64,000 bases of DNA, taken from the NCBI GenBank assembly GCA_963665075.1, contig OY762063.1, forward strand, positions 434,001-498,000, written 5' to 3'. Position numbers and translations under genes: made by a program. Shown here piece after piece: positions 36,026 to 45,800 of this stretch. Below the pieces are notes generated by a model. It searched no databases. It worked only from the letters and a program-made list of their open reading frames with translations, and was not told where the DNA came from. Numbering within the stretch: the stretch's first letter is position 1; each line of letters opens with the position of its first letter. This DNA is from JAPULR01 sp963665075 (lineage in GTDB: Bacteria; Chloroflexota; Dehalococcoidia; Lucifugimonadales; GCA-2712585).

Positions 36026-36042
36026 CGTTTAAGACAGTTGCT

Positions 36043-36440
36043 GAGCTTGTCGAATGGTCGAGTACTCCCATCGCCATCCCGACACATCCTCCGTCATTCC
36101 CGCCAACCCCTACCGTCATTCCCGTGAAAACGGGAATCCACCGCAACCCACGACCATCCCTCCGTAGGGGTGACTGGCTGGTCGCCCCTACCCCGTCATG
36201 CTACAATCCCATCGCCAACCCGCCTCTCTCTCCATCATTCCCGCCACACCTTCCGTCATTCCCGTGAAAACGGGAATCCACCGCAACCCATCACCATCCC
36301 TCCACAGGGCCGGTTCGTCCTCCTCCAGTTATATTATGTAAAATCAACCCCATCCGGTGATTGCAACCCCTTCCCCATTGCAGTACAATTCCGCTCAAAT
36401 CTCAGCATCGGCTGAATCATAGGTGAATGGAGAAGCCGCC
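36043..36440. repeat. 398-base intergenic region with family B repeats
   Basis: After the right half of the interrupted family A repeat, two copies of family B (GTCATTCCCGTGAAAACGGG..) lie at about 36112-36140 and 36253-36281, embedded in a longer direct repeat that includes CACCGCAACCCA and ACCATCCCTCC. No gene seen. Confidence 0.7.
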
Positions 36441-37562
36441 ATGTCCAAGAAACTCATAATTTCCTCCGACTCCCACGTCGTCGAACCCCCCGACCTCTGG
36501 ACCGCCCGCATGGACCCCAAGTACGGCGACCGCATCCCACACCTCGTCACCGGCGACCCCTTCGACCAGTGGTACTGCGACGGCGAGGGCGTCGGCGTCC
36601 TCGGCGGCATCTCCCAGGCCGGCAAGCGCTACTCCAACCCCGAAGAAATCACCCTCGAAGGCAGCTTCGCCGACGTGCCCCCCGGCGGCTACAACCCCCA
36701 CGCCCACGTGCAGGACCTGGACGTTGACGGCGTCTACGCCGACGTTCTATACCCCTCCATCGGCCTCAACCTCTACGCCATCCCCGACCCCGTCTTCATG
36801 CGGGACGTTTTCCGCGCCTACAACGATTGGCTCGCCGAGTTCTGCAACGCCTACCCCGACCGGCTCAAGGGCATCGCCATGATTCTCCTCGACGACGACA
36901 TCGAAGCGGGCATCACCGAACTCAAGCGTTCCGTCGAAATCGGCCTCTGCGGCGCCATGATTCCCGTCTATCCCAGAAGCCACGAGACCTACGACCGGCC
37001 CATCTACGAGCCTTTCTGGGCCGCCGCCCACGAGATGAACATCCCCCTCAGCCTGCACACCGGCACCAACCGTCCCGGCTCGACCCTCATGCGCACCGAG
37101 GGCGAGGTCACCCAGACCGGCGTCGACCGCAGCAACACCGACTATTGGGTCCGAATGTCGATGGGACACATGATATTCGGCGGCGTCTTCGAGCGCTACC
37201 CAACCCTGAAAGTCGTCAACGTGGAGCACGACCTGGCCTGGATTCCCTACTACATGCAGCGCATGGACGTCACCTACATCGAGCGGCCCACCCAAGCCAC
37301 CTTCCGGTTCAAGGACGGCATGATCCCCAGCGACTTCATGCGCCGCAATATCTACCACAGCTTCCAGGACGACGGCCTGGGCATCCGCGACCGGGACATC
37401 ATCGGCGTCGACAAGCTCGTCTGGGCCTCCGACTACCCCCACGCCGAATCCACCTTCCCCGAATCCCAGCGCGTCCTCAACGACATCCTCGAAGGCGTCC
37501 CCGAAAACGAGCGCGACATGATAATCTCCCAAAACTGCGCCCAACTCTACAACCTCAACTAG
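36441..37562 (+). CDS. amidohydrolase family 2 (TIM-barrel metal hydrolase), 373 aa
   Basis: SSDSHVVEPPDLW near the N-terminus supplies the metal-binding motif in the DxH form used by many members, HTGTNRPGS the next ligand and VWASDYPHAESTFPES the C-terminal Asp. Relatives are decarboxylases (ACMSD-like) and hydrolases of aromatic or lactone substrates. ATG 36441 follows GGAG; an upstream GTG would add six residues. Confidence 0.88.
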   Translation: MSKKLIISSDSHVVEPPDLWTARMDPKYGDRIPHLVTGDPFDQWYCDGEGVGVLGGISQAGKRYSNPEEITLEGSFADVPPGGYNPHAHVQDLDVDGVYADVLYPSIGLNLYAIPDPVFMRDVFRAYNDWLAEFCNAYPDRLKGIAMILLDDDIEAGITELKRSVEIGLCGAMIPVYPRSHETYDRPIYEPFWAAAHEMNIPLSLHTGTNRPGSTLMRTEGEVTQTGVDRSNTDYWVRMSMGHMIFGGVFERYPTLKVVNVEHDLAWIPYYMQRMDVTYIERPTQATFRFKDGMIPSDFMRRNIYHSFQDDGLGIRDRDIIGVDKLVWASDYPHAESTFPESQRVLNDILEGVPENERDMIISQNCAQLYNLN

Positions 37563-37764
37563 CCCCCTATACCCCTTCCCTCGCCCCTCCGTCATTCCGG
37601 CAAAAGCCGGAATCCAGTCCCCCCCTTCCCCCTTGATGGGAGGGATTTAGCCTGTCCTGAGCCTGTCGAAGGCATGTGGGTGATGCGCATGGAGTGGATG
37701 ACACATTTGGCAGTTACGCAAAGGTCTCCATTACGGGGGAAGGTTAGGATGAGGTGATTCCCCC
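37563..37764. repeat. intergenic repeats of families A, B and C
   Basis: Family B at about 37591-37617, then interleaved pieces of C and A (37623-37675), then the GATGACACATTTGGCAGTTA segment (37697-37718) and the end of a C unit (37735-37765). Confidence 0.7.
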
Positions 37765-38991
37765 CTACGGAACCTGATACCTCCCCGTAAACTCCACCTT
37801 CCCCTCCCGAATCGTCCACACCCCAATCGGACTCCTCACGTCCCCGTTTTCATCGAAATTCAGCGACCCCCTCACCCCCTCGTAATCCACGTCCTCCCCC
37901 GCCCGAACCAGTCCCATCGCCCGCTCCATGTCCCCCGGCCCCACCGCCGCCCCCGGCGGATTGCTCACCCGCCGCAGCGCGTCCCGCACCGCCTCCGCCT
38001 CATACGTCCCTGCCCGTTCAATCGCCAGCGCCGCCAGTATGAAAACGTCAAACGTCTCCCCCAGCAGTTGCGCCGTCGGCGCCTCTCCGTACCTCTCCTC
38101 GTACATCGAAGCGAACGCCGCCGTCGCCTCGTTCTGCGGCGCCGAAACCTCAATCCCCAGCGACCCCTCGAACGCCTCTACCCCCACCTCGTCGAACAAC
38201 CCCTGATTCTTCGCCGGCGGCGCGAACAGAAACTCCCCGGCATACCCCGACTCCGCAATCTCCCGCAAATATACCCTTAAGCTCCCCTCGTAGCTCATCG
38301 GAACCACCACGTCCGGCTCCCCTTCCAAAGCCTGCGCCACCTCCTCCGCGTAGGAAGCCTCCCCTGGAACTTGCGGAACCTGCGCTATCACCCTGCCGCC
38401 CGCCGCCTCAAAACTCTCCGTGAACACCGCCGAAAGGTCCAGACCGAAGGGATTGTCCACGAAAATAACCGCCGCCGTCTCGTAATTCTGCTCCGACGCC
38501 AGCTGCGCCAACGCCACTCCTTGCGCCGCATTAGACATCTGCGCCCGAAACACGTAGTCGTCGTCCTCAAGCGTCGTCATCGCCGACGAAGTAGCCGCCA
38601 CCGAAATGTGCAGCCTCTTGTGCGGAATCGTCACCTCATTTGCAACCGCCAGCGTCGCCCCGCTCGTCACCGGCCCCAGCAGCGCCTGAACCCTCTCCTC
38701 ATTTACCAGCGACAAAGCCGCCGCCGTCGAAGTCGCTGGATTCGTCGCCCCGTCGATGAAGTAAGCCTCCATCGGCCTTCCCAACACTCCCCCCGCATCG
38801 TTCACCACCGCCATCGCCAACTCCGCCGCCTTCTGCATCTCCTGACCGTAGCCCGCCAAATCCCCCGAATAGTCAAACACCGCGCCCACCACAACCGGCT
38901 CCCCGGAAGGCTCTCCCGAATCGCCGCAGCCCGCAATAGCCGCCATCGTCAGCGCCAACGCCAAAACCGCCAGCCAAACCAACCTGGTCAT
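37765..38991 (-). CDS. branched-chain amino-acid-type ABC substrate-binding lipoprotein, 408 aa
   Basis: A lipoprotein signal with lipobox AIAGC (Cys about 22) is followed by a type I periplasmic-binding fold: VVVGAVFDYSGDLAGYGQEMQKAAELAMAVVNDAGGVLGRP is diagnostic of Peripla_BP_6. Permease and ATPase genes are not adjacent. The ligand is probably an amino acid or small acid/amide. Confidence 0.9.
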   Translation of the reverse strand: MTRLVWLAVLALALTMAAIAGCGDSGEPSGEPVVVGAVFDYSGDLAGYGQEMQKAAELAMAVVNDAGGVLGRPMEAYFIDGATNPATSTAAALSLVNEERVQALLGPVTSGATLAVANEVTIPHKRLHISVAATSSAMTTLEDDDYVFRAQMSNAAQGVALAQLASEQNYETAAVIFVDNPFGLDLSAVFTESFEAAGGRVIAQVPQVPGEASYAEEVAQALEGEPDVVVPMSYEGSLRVYLREIAESGYAGEFLFAPPAKNQGLFDEVGVEAFEGSLGIEVSAPQNEATAAFASMYEERYGEAPTAQLLGETFDVFILAALAIERAGTYEAEAVRDALRRVSNPPGAAVGPGDMERAMGLVRAGEDVDYEGVRGSLNFDENGDVRSPIGVWTIREGKVEFTGRYQVP

Positions 38992-39018
38992 CGCAACCCT
39001 TCTCCTCTCGTCACAACC

Positions 39019-39375
39019 CTACGCCCACGCCGTCGTAGCCGGAATCAACCTGCCATTCGCCGCATCAACCGTCAACAGCAACCCATCCAACGTATACCTT
39101 CCTAACAATGCCTGCGTATCATTGTCACCGAAAACCACCAAGGTGGGAATGCTCCTCCCATCAATCGTTGCCGTGGCCCTTCCTATGTCGCCATCAACGG
39201 TCTGACCATCCTTCGACGTGAGGCTTATCTTGTCGATGGGATTCACCCCTAATTCCTTGAGCAGATGAGATGGCGCGATGGTGTACATGGCTCCGGTCCC
39301 CACCATCGCCTCAATCTCCAACGACTTCTTGCCGTCCATGCCCTCCAACCGGATGGGCCAGTTGAACGTTCCCAT
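39019..39375 (-). CDS. clan AA protease-like protein lacking the catalytic Asp, 118 aa
   Basis: Fold pattern of retropepsin-like proteins (LEIEAMVGTGAMYTIAPSHLLKELGV ... LTVDAANGRLIP), but the active-site triad reads GTG where family members have DTG. It would therefore lack peptidase activity. It is distant from the five-module array in sequence. ATG 39375 has GGAGAGG upstream. Confidence 0.7.
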   Translation of the reverse strand: MGTFNWPIRLEGMDGKKSLEIEAMVGTGAMYTIAPSHLLKELGVNPIDKISLTSKDGQTVDGDIGRATATIDGRSIPTLVVFGDNDTQALLGRYTLDGLLLTVDAANGRLIPATTAWA

Positions 39376-39494
39376 ATTTGAACCTCTCCTCGCGCTCCGT
39401 CTTCCCCAATTCTACAAGACCTCGCACCCTCCCGTCATTCCGCCTAATCATCCAACCCTTGACCTCCACGCCGCCATAAGGCAAACTTCTCCCA

Positions 39495-40754
39495 ATGAGC
39501 GCGCCGCAGACCCCAAGCCTCCACGCCACCCGAATCCTCGACTCCGTAGACAAGGACAGGATGCTGTCCCTCGCCGGAGACCTCATCCGCATCCCCAGCT
39601 TCAAGGGACAGGAGACCGACGCCGCCCGATTCCTCGCCGACTTCTTCACGGAACGCGGCTACGAGGTTCACCTGCAGGAAGTTGAACCCGGCCGCTTCCA
39701 GACCATCGCCGTCCTCAAAGGTTCCGGCGGCGGCAAGTCCCTGATGCTCAACGGCCACATCGACATCAACCCCATCGCCAACCAGTGGCAGCGCGACCCC
39801 TGGACTCCCACCATCGAAAACGACCGGCTCTACGGCGCGGGCATCCGAAACATGAAAAGCGGCGTCGCCGCCATGATTGAAGCCGCCGAAGCCGTCCGAC
39901 TTTCGAACGCCCCCCTCAAGGGCGACCTCGTCGTCGCCTGCGTCGCGGGCGAACTCCAGGGCGGCGTCGGCACCGACTATCTATGCCGGAACGGCCCCCT
40001 CGCCGACATGGCCGTCGTCCCCGAACCCTTCGGCGCCGACAACGTCGTCACCGTCCACGCAGGCTCCGCCGAAATGGCCATCCACACTATCGGTATCGCC
40101 CGCCACATGAACCTGGCCGAGCAGTCCATCGACGCCATCGAGAAGATGTGCAAGGCCATCCCCGTCCTCAAAGCCATCAAATTCCGACACGCGCCTCGTC
40201 CCGACCTCCCCGGCCTGCCCCGCATCAACGTCGGCACCATCATCGGCGGCATAGGCCCCGACCACGACCGCTCCGAAGCCACCTACAACGCCGATTACTG
40301 CACCATCGTCATCGACGTCCGATTCCCCCCCGGCACCACCTCCGAGTCCATCAAGGAAGACGTGGTCGCCGCCCTCGAAGGCATCCGCCGGGAGGACCCG
40401 GAATTCCGCTACGAAATCGAAATGCCGCCGCCCGCGAAATACCAGGCCTTCACCATGATTGTAGACCCCTTCGACCTCCCCAGGGACGAATACATCCTCG
40501 ACAGCGTCCTACGCCAATACAAGACCGTCACCGGCCGCGAACCCGACGGCGTAGGCACCGTCCTTCCCTGGTCATATAGCGGCGACGATACCTCGAAGCT
40601 GCTGAAGGCCGGCGTCCCCGGACTTCTCCACGGCCCCGCCGGCGGCATCGAATCCGCAACCGTACCCGACGAATACTCCCTCATCAGCCACATGCATCAG
40701 GTGGCGAAAGTCCTCTCCCTGACCGCCTTGGACGTGTGTAACGTCTCCAACTAA
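39495..40754 (+). CDS. M20-family metallopeptidase (ArgE/DapE-like), 419 aa
   Basis: Domain pattern NGHIDINPIANQW (first metal ligand), GIRNMKSGVAAMI and C-terminal HGPAGG. It removes acyl groups from amino acids or peptides. Usual Glu-Glu pair is modified (AGELQGG). The substrate is unknown. RidA follows 75 bases downstream in the same direction. Confidence 0.85.
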   Translation: MSAPQTPSLHATRILDSVDKDRMLSLAGDLIRIPSFKGQETDAARFLADFFTERGYEVHLQEVEPGRFQTIAVLKGSGGGKSLMLNGHIDINPIANQWQRDPWTPTIENDRLYGAGIRNMKSGVAAMIEAAEAVRLSNAPLKGDLVVACVAGELQGGVGTDYLCRNGPLADMAVVPEPFGADNVVTVHAGSAEMAIHTIGIARHMNLAEQSIDAIEKMCKAIPVLKAIKFRHAPRPDLPGLPRINVGTIIGGIGPDHDRSEATYNADYCTIVIDVRFPPGTTSESIKEDVVAALEGIRREDPEFRYEIEMPPPAKYQAFTMIVDPFDLPRDEYILDSVLRQYKTVTGREPDGVGTVLPWSYSGDDTSKLLKAGVPGLLHGPAGGIESATVPDEYSLISHMHQVAKVLSLTALDVCNVSN

Positions 40755-40829
40755 GCGCCTACTATCTGATTGATTGAAAAATCCCCCCAGCGAAATCACT
40801 CTCTAAACCAAAAAACAGGAGGAAAAATC

Positions 40830-41294
40830 TTGTCGCAAGCAGAAGCAAAACTCAAGGAAATGGGCCTCGCCATACCCGACCCCTCGCCCCCGGGCGGCAA
40901 CTACATCCCCGCCCGTCGCACGGGCAACGTGGTCTTCCTTTCCGGCGTCACCCCCAGCCGTCCCGACGGCACTCCCTTCAAGGGCAAGCTCGGTCGAGAC
41001 CTCACCGTGGAGGAAGGCTATGCGGCGGCCCAGAACTGCGCCCTCAAGCTGCTGTGCAACCTGAAGGGCGAGATTGGCGACCTGGACAAGGTCACCAAGG
41101 TCATCAAGCTCCTCGGCATGGTCAACTCCGACCCAGACTTCACCCAGCCCCCCGCCGTGGTCAACGGCTGCTCCGACCTGCTGGTGAACGTCTTTGGCGA
41201 AGCGGGCCGCCACGCCCGTTCCGCAGTCGGCCTCGCCACCCTCCCCGGCGGCGTAGCCGTCGAGGTGGAAATGATAGTCGAGGTCTCCGACTAG
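40830..41294 (+). CDS. RidA/YjgF-family protein, 154 aa
   Basis: Family pattern RRTGNVVFLSGVTP, AAQNCALKLLCNLKGEIGDLDKVTKVIKLLGMVNS and HARSAVGLATLPGGVAVEVEMIVEV. RidA proteins hydrolyse reactive enamine/imine intermediates made by PLP enzymes; this longer subgroup may have another role. It starts at TTG with AGGAGG seven bases upstream. Confidence 0.9.
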   Translation: MSQAEAKLKEMGLAIPDPSPPGGNYIPARRTGNVVFLSGVTPSRPDGTPFKGKLGRDLTVEEGYAAAQNCALKLLCNLKGEIGDLDKVTKVIKLLGMVNSDPDFTQPPAVVNGCSDLLVNVFGEAGRHARSAVGLATLPGGVAVEVEMIVEVSD

Positions 41295-41814
41295 GGCTTG
41301 GATTGCGCCACCCATCTGGTAGGGGCGGTTCTCGAACCGCCCTTCTTGGGCTATTGTCATGCGTCATCCCGTAGGGGCCGGTTTGAAACCGGCCCTCTCC
41401 CACAATAATCTCCTCTCCTTGGAGGAGACCTTCGCATAACCCTCTCTAAAGGTCTTAAAAACCTCTTCCCCCTTGATGGGGGAAGATTGAGATGGGGGTG
41501 ATTCGGGTGGGTTGGAAGAGGAATTCGGCTGTTATGCAAAGGTTGCCTTGATGTGAGGAAGGTTAGGATGGGGGTGTCTCCCCCTCCGTCATTCCTGCGA
41601 AAGCAGTAACCCACGTCGGGGCGGTTCGGAGGGACAACCTCCCCGAAGGCTAACCGTATGGGCGGGTTTCAAACCCACCCTCTCCCACGCTCACCCTGAG
41701 CTTGTCGAAGGGTCGAGCGTTCCCTGCCGAAACCACCACGTCCCTTAGCCCATGCACAATGTATAGGTAGGCGACAATCTGACCGGCTTCAACGCGAATC
41801 GCCGGGCATGAAAA
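41295..41814. repeat. 520-base intergenic region filled with repeats
   Basis: Two copies of a GTAGGGGC(C)GGTT..GAAACC/GAACCGC.. inverted motif (about 41321-41395), family C at about 41464-41500 and a diverged copy to 41575, family B at 41586-41612 and family A at 41690-41722. No gene seen. Confidence 0.7.
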
Positions 41815-42573
41815 CTACCCGTCGTCGCGCAATTCCGCCTCCAGCTGGCGCACCCGTTCTTCCGCCCGAACACGCGCCGCAGCCTCCGCATCCGCGCGAC
41901 CCCTCTCCATGTTTGCCCGCGCCCGCTCTACCTCCGCGCGGGCGCGTTCGCTCTCAAACGTCGGCACGTACCGCCCCGTCGCGGGGTCGTGCCATCGCAG
42001 CTGACCGTCCTCCCAGCGCAAGTTCAGGCCCAAGACGGCGCTGTACCCCTGCAGCGTCCCGTCCCCCAACTCCTCTATCATCACCGGCGCGTAAACGCCC
42101 CCCTCCAGCCGGTCGCCAGCCAACCGCGTCCCATGATACTCCCCCGTCTCGTCGAATCGCCAGTACTCAGGAATGCCCAAGGCGGCGTAATCGTCGCGTT
42201 TGGCGGTAACGTCAACGCGACCGGTTCGACGCGACGCAATCTCCATCACCAAGTCCGGCGGCTTTCCCTGATCTTCGATGACGTAGGCGTTGCGAGCCTT
42301 GTACAATTTCGGGTCCACGTCAAATGCCACCAGCATGTCGGGATACCGCACTCCCGCCAGGTTGCGGGTGGGCGCGAGGGCAAGGTAGCGGTCCCCGGCC
42401 ACAAGCGTCGTTTCACGGTTGCCCAGATGGATAGCCAGATAGTGGGCGTTTCCGGTGATGGTCAGATGGTCGAAGCTGGTCATCTTGTCCTCAGGGTGTT
42501 TCTCTGGATCGGGGAAGACGAAAAACTCCCCAGGCTGGCTAAGTTGGGTAATAATAGGCTTCGCGGTGGTCAT
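41815..42573 (-). CDS. Uma2-family putative restriction endonuclease, 252 aa
   Basis: PD-(D/E)XK-like core of Uma2 proteins: VRYPDMLVAFD, then PPDLVMEIASRRTGRVDVTAKRDDYAALGIPEYWRFD. The C-terminal 45 residues form a charged Arg/Glu/Ala coiled coil. Uma2 proteins occur in many copies in cyanobacteria and Chloroflexota; their function is not settled. ATG 42573 with GGGAGG upstream. Confidence 0.85.
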   Translation of the reverse strand: MTTAKPIITQLSQPGEFFVFPDPEKHPEDKMTSFDHLTITGNAHYLAIHLGNRETTLVAGDRYLALAPTRNLAGVRYPDMLVAFDVDPKLYKARNAYVIEDQGKPPDLVMEIASRRTGRVDVTAKRDDYAALGIPEYWRFDETGEYHGTRLAGDRLEGGVYAPVMIEELGDGTLQGYSAVLGLNLRWEDGQLRWHDPATGRYVPTFESERARAEVERARANMERGRADAEAAARVRAEERVRQLEAELRDDG

Positions 42574-42639
42574 GGCGAACCTCCCAGGGCTTGGGCGCAA
42601 GGTGCGGTCGCCCCGATTATACCACGCCCCTTGACCCCG

Positions 42640-42728
42640 CCGTCATTCCCGCGAAGGCGGGAATCCAGAGGCAGGGTGGCTGAGTGGGTGACTCCTCCAT
42701 CCGCTCATCCTGAGCTTGTCGAAGGACC
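42640..42728. repeat. family B and A repeats
   Basis: Family B (GTCATTCCCGCGAAGGCGGG..) at 42642-42668, family A variant (GCTCATCCTGAGCTTGTCGAAGGA) at 42703-42727, touching the stop of the next gene. Confidence 0.7.
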
Positions 42729-44399
42729 CTAAATCCCCAACGCGTACCCGTCCCGACGCGGGTCCGCCCCGCCCATCAGAATCCCCGAATCCGGGTCCGC
42801 GCCGATGGCGTGACCGCCTCCCACTTCCATTCCCCACTCCCCCAGCAGATTCACGTCATGCCCCCGGCTCGCCAACTCCTCCCGCGCCGCCAGCGACACC
42901 CGCTCCTCCATGTTGATGGTAGTCCCCGTCATCACCCGGAACCGCGCCGCCTCCACCGCCTCCTGCACGTTCATCCCGAACTCCAGCACGTTCAACACCA
43001 TCTGCGTCGTCGTCTGCGGGATTCCGTAACTCCCCGGCGTCCCGATAGAAAGGATGAACCGCCCGTCCTTGAACACCTGAATCGGCGCCATGTTGCTCCC
43101 CGGACGCTTCCCCGGCTGCACCAGCAGCCGGCTGTCGCTCCCCGCTACGATGTCCATCAGGTCGATGTTGTTGTTCAACAAAATCCCCGTGTTTCCCGCC
43201 ACTACGCCGCAGCCGAAACCCGCGCCCAGCGTCTGCGTGATGCTCGCCACCGTCCCGTCCCCGTCCGCCGCCGAGAAGTGCGTCGTCTCCCCGCTCGTGT
43301 ACACGCTCGGCGTCCCCGCCAGAATCGCGCCTTCCGGCGGATTCTCCGTGTACCGCTCCCCAATCACCGTCGAAGCCTGTTTGTGATTGATGAGACTCCT
43401 CCGTCCCCGCGCATACTCCTTCGTCAGCAGCCCCGCCACAGGCACGTCCATGAAGTTGGGGTCGCCGCCATACGCAATCCGATCCGGCACCGCAATCTTG
43501 ATGGCCTCCGACACCGTATGGATGTAGTCCGCCGAATTATGACCCATGCTCCGAAGGTCGAACGCCTCCAGGATGTTCAGCGTCTCCAACACCTGAAACG
43601 CATTCGAATTCGGCCCCGTGGTAACCACCTCGAACCCCTTGTACGTGGTGCTGATGGGCGCCTCCCAGTCCGGCTCGTAGGCGTCCAGGTCCGCCGCCGT
43701 AATCAACCCGTCCTCCTCCCGCATGAACCGGTCGAACTCCTCCGCCACGGCTCCCCGATAGAAGCCGTCCAGCCCCTCCGACGCCAACGCCCTGAAGCTC
43801 TGCGCCAGATTCGGCTGCTTCAGAATATCGCCCGCCTTGGGCGAGCCGCCATTGGGAAGATACGCCTCCTTGGAATAGGAGAACTGCGCCAGCCGACCTT
43901 CGTTCACCTCGAAGTACCGAGCGTCCGACCCGGAAATGACGACCCCCTGCTCCGAAAGCTCGATGGCAGGCGCAAGAACCGCGTCCTTTGACAGATTGCC
44001 GTAGATGTCCAGCATCGTTAGCCAGCCGTGAGGATTCCCCGGCACCAGCGGACACCGCGCCCCCACGCTGTGATTCTCCGGCGTGAACTTGTCCGGCGTC
44101 CCCTGCTGCGGCACCACCCCCGAGAAATTCAACACCCGCCTCTCCGTTCCGTGGTTGCGGCTGATGAGCAGAAACCCGATGCCGCCCAGGCCCGACATGA
44201 ACGGCTCCACCACGTTAAGCGCCGCCGCCGCCGCCACCGCCGCGTCCACGGCGTTCCCCCCCTGCATAAACATCTTCAACCCCGCTAGCGAAGCCTCATA
44301 ATGGGCGCACGCCACCATCCCCCTGCGTCCCGTGATGACGGGCCTGTGGGCTGTGAGGGCGCTCCCGCCCTCCGGCATGAAGTTTCTCGTCAACATCAT
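42729..44399 (-). CDS. ggt: gamma-glutamyltransferase family protein, 556 aa
   Basis: MVACAHYEASLAGLKMFMQGGNAVDAAVAAAAALNVVEPFMSGLGG is the N-terminal family signature. ETTHFSAAD places the autoprocessing nucleophile at Thr372. No signal peptide, unlike E. coli GGT, so it is probably cytoplasmic and may act on gamma-glutamyl or related amides other than glutathione. Two adjacent ATGs (44399, 44396) are possible starts. Confidence 0.9.
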   Translation of the reverse strand: MMLTRNFMPEGGSALTAHRPVITGRRGMVACAHYEASLAGLKMFMQGGNAVDAAVAAAAALNVVEPFMSGLGGIGFLLISRNHGTERRVLNFSGVVPQQGTPDKFTPENHSVGARCPLVPGNPHGWLTMLDIYGNLSKDAVLAPAIELSEQGVVISGSDARYFEVNEGRLAQFSYSKEAYLPNGGSPKAGDILKQPNLAQSFRALASEGLDGFYRGAVAEEFDRFMREEDGLITAADLDAYEPDWEAPISTTYKGFEVVTTGPNSNAFQVLETLNILEAFDLRSMGHNSADYIHTVSEAIKIAVPDRIAYGGDPNFMDVPVAGLLTKEYARGRRSLINHKQASTVIGERYTENPPEGAILAGTPSVYTSGETTHFSAADGDGTVASITQTLGAGFGCGVVAGNTGILLNNNIDLMDIVAGSDSRLLVQPGKRPGSNMAPIQVFKDGRFILSIGTPGSYGIPQTTTQMVLNVLEFGMNVQEAVEAARFRVMTGTTINMEERVSLAAREELASRGHDVNLLGEWGMEVGGGHAIGADPDSGILMGGADPRRDGYALGI

Positions 44400-44516
44400 T
44401 TTCCTTCTTCTCCTACTATAAATTCTTCTTTCCCTACCATCCCTCTCCTCTCCCAGGATGGGAGAGGATTAAGGTGAGGGCGTCCCCTCAAAAGACAAAG
44501 GATGGGGGTGTCTCAC

Positions 44517-45620
44517 CTACTCAAAAATATCCTCCGGCAGAAACGCGCTGACCACGAAATTCGGCACGTCCACAACATTGCTCACCTTCAAGTCAACGGC
44601 AACGCTGCAAATCACATACGCCTGCTCCCGACTCCATCCCCGCTCCCGCAACAGGTCAATCATATTCAACAGCGCGTTCCGAGCCGCCAGCGTCAAATCC
44701 TCCCCCCGGTTCTCCCCCTCCTCCGTCACCGGCATCCCCATCGTCGCCGTGAACCGACGCGGCGCGGCCCACTCCGGCGGCTGGAAGTAGCCCTCATGCG
44801 AGAAGCGCGGCCAGCGTATATTCTTCCGCGCCGCCTCGCCCTTGTACACCTGAAACCGGACCGCCTGCGTCCCCGCCATCTCGATTGCCGTCACGCAGCA
44901 CTCCGAGTCGCCTTGCGCGAAGTGCCCGTCCCCCGCCGAATACAACGCCCCCTCCACCGCCACTGGCACGAACAGCCGCGACCCCTTCGTCATCTGCTTC
45001 ACGTCCGCGTTCCCCCCGTTCTCCCGTGGCGGCAGCGTCCGCAGCCCTCGTTCCGCCACAACGCCGCCCGGCACCGCGTCCGTCGGATCCGGCGGAAGGA
45101 CCATCCCGCCCCGCTCCATCAGCGCCGCCTCCCGCCGCGTCCACTCCTCAACCTGCACGTGGGAGGGCGCCACCCCCGCCGTGCCCATGAACGCCCCGTA
45201 GGGTATCCGCACCCCCGGCAGCATCTCCGACGTTGCCCATCCGTCGCTGATTGACCAATGCACCAGGTACGGCTCCAGAAACACGTCCCGCAGAAACCCC
45301 ATGCCGGGGCTGATGCGCGTCCACCCGGCCGCCTCCGGCAGCACGCCCAGACATTCAACCTCCAGCAAGTCCCCCGGCTCCGCCCCCTTCACGTACACCG
45401 GCCCGGTTAGAGGATGCACCACCCCCCGCGCGATTCTCGACACCGCCTCCACCGAATCGCCGAACCGAATCTGCCCGTCGCAGGCGTCCCGCGTCTCCAA
45501 CACAACCTCCTCGCCGCAATCAACCTCAATCTTCGGCTCCACCTCCGGGTGCCACCGGTTGTGCCCCGTGTGCGGCTCGTCCTTCAGCATCTTCCCGCGG
45601 TCTATCTTGATAGTCTGCAC
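44517..45620 (-). CDS. acetamidase/formamidase family amidohydrolase, 367 aa
   Basis: FmdA/AmdA pattern: HPLTGPVYVKGAEPGDLLEVECL, GRxPYGAFMGTAGVAP-like segment, GGNADVKQMTKGSRLFVPVAVEGALYSAGDGHFAQGDSE. It releases ammonia from short amides. It starts at GTG 45620 with GGAGGG upstream. Confidence 0.9.
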   Translation of the reverse strand: MQTIKIDRGKMLKDEPHTGHNRWHPEVEPKIEVDCGEEVVLETRDACDGQIRFGDSVEAVSRIARGVVHPLTGPVYVKGAEPGDLLEVECLGVLPEAAGWTRISPGMGFLRDVFLEPYLVHWSISDGWATSEMLPGVRIPYGAFMGTAGVAPSHVQVEEWTRREAALMERGGMVLPPDPTDAVPGGVVAERGLRTLPPRENGGNADVKQMTKGSRLFVPVAVEGALYSAGDGHFAQGDSECCVTAIEMAGTQAVRFQVYKGEAARKNIRWPRFSHEGYFQPPEWAAPRRFTATMGMPVTEEGENRGEDLTLAARNALLNMIDLLRERGWSREQAYVICSVAVDLKVSNVVDVPNFVVSAFLPEDIFE

Positions 45621-45800
45621 GGCAACCCTCCGACCAGCAAGTCCAACGTCTGCGGTAGTATATCACCGACGGATGGGTTTTTGGGAAGGACGAAGCCCAA
45701 CCTTTTCGGTTTGGCTATCCCAACCTCACCTGATACAATGATGGACGTAGCCCGCAATCAAGGCGCATCCCCCAACACATCCGCACTCAAAGGAGGCAGC

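Larger units (their letters stand above)
34891..36040 (+). mobile_element. complete IS110-family insertion sequence, 1,150 bp
   Basis: The ends are read from the interrupted host repeat. Left flank CGCTCACCCT (34883-34892) and right flank CTGAGCTTGTCGAA (36041-36054) together restore family A repeat GCTCACCCTGAGCTTGTCGAA. The dinucleotide CT is present at both junctions (34891-34892 and 36041-36042), as for IS110 elements that recombine at a CT core. No terminal inverted repeats, as expected. The left non-coding end is 179 bases, the right end 15 bases, the layout of the IS110 group rather than IS1111. Confidence 0.9.

Noticed and set aside
34873..36040. IS1111-type assignment of the IS110-family element
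   Set aside because: There are no subterminal inverted repeats that I can see, and the long non-coding end with the structured RNA is upstream of the transposase, which is the IS110-group layout.
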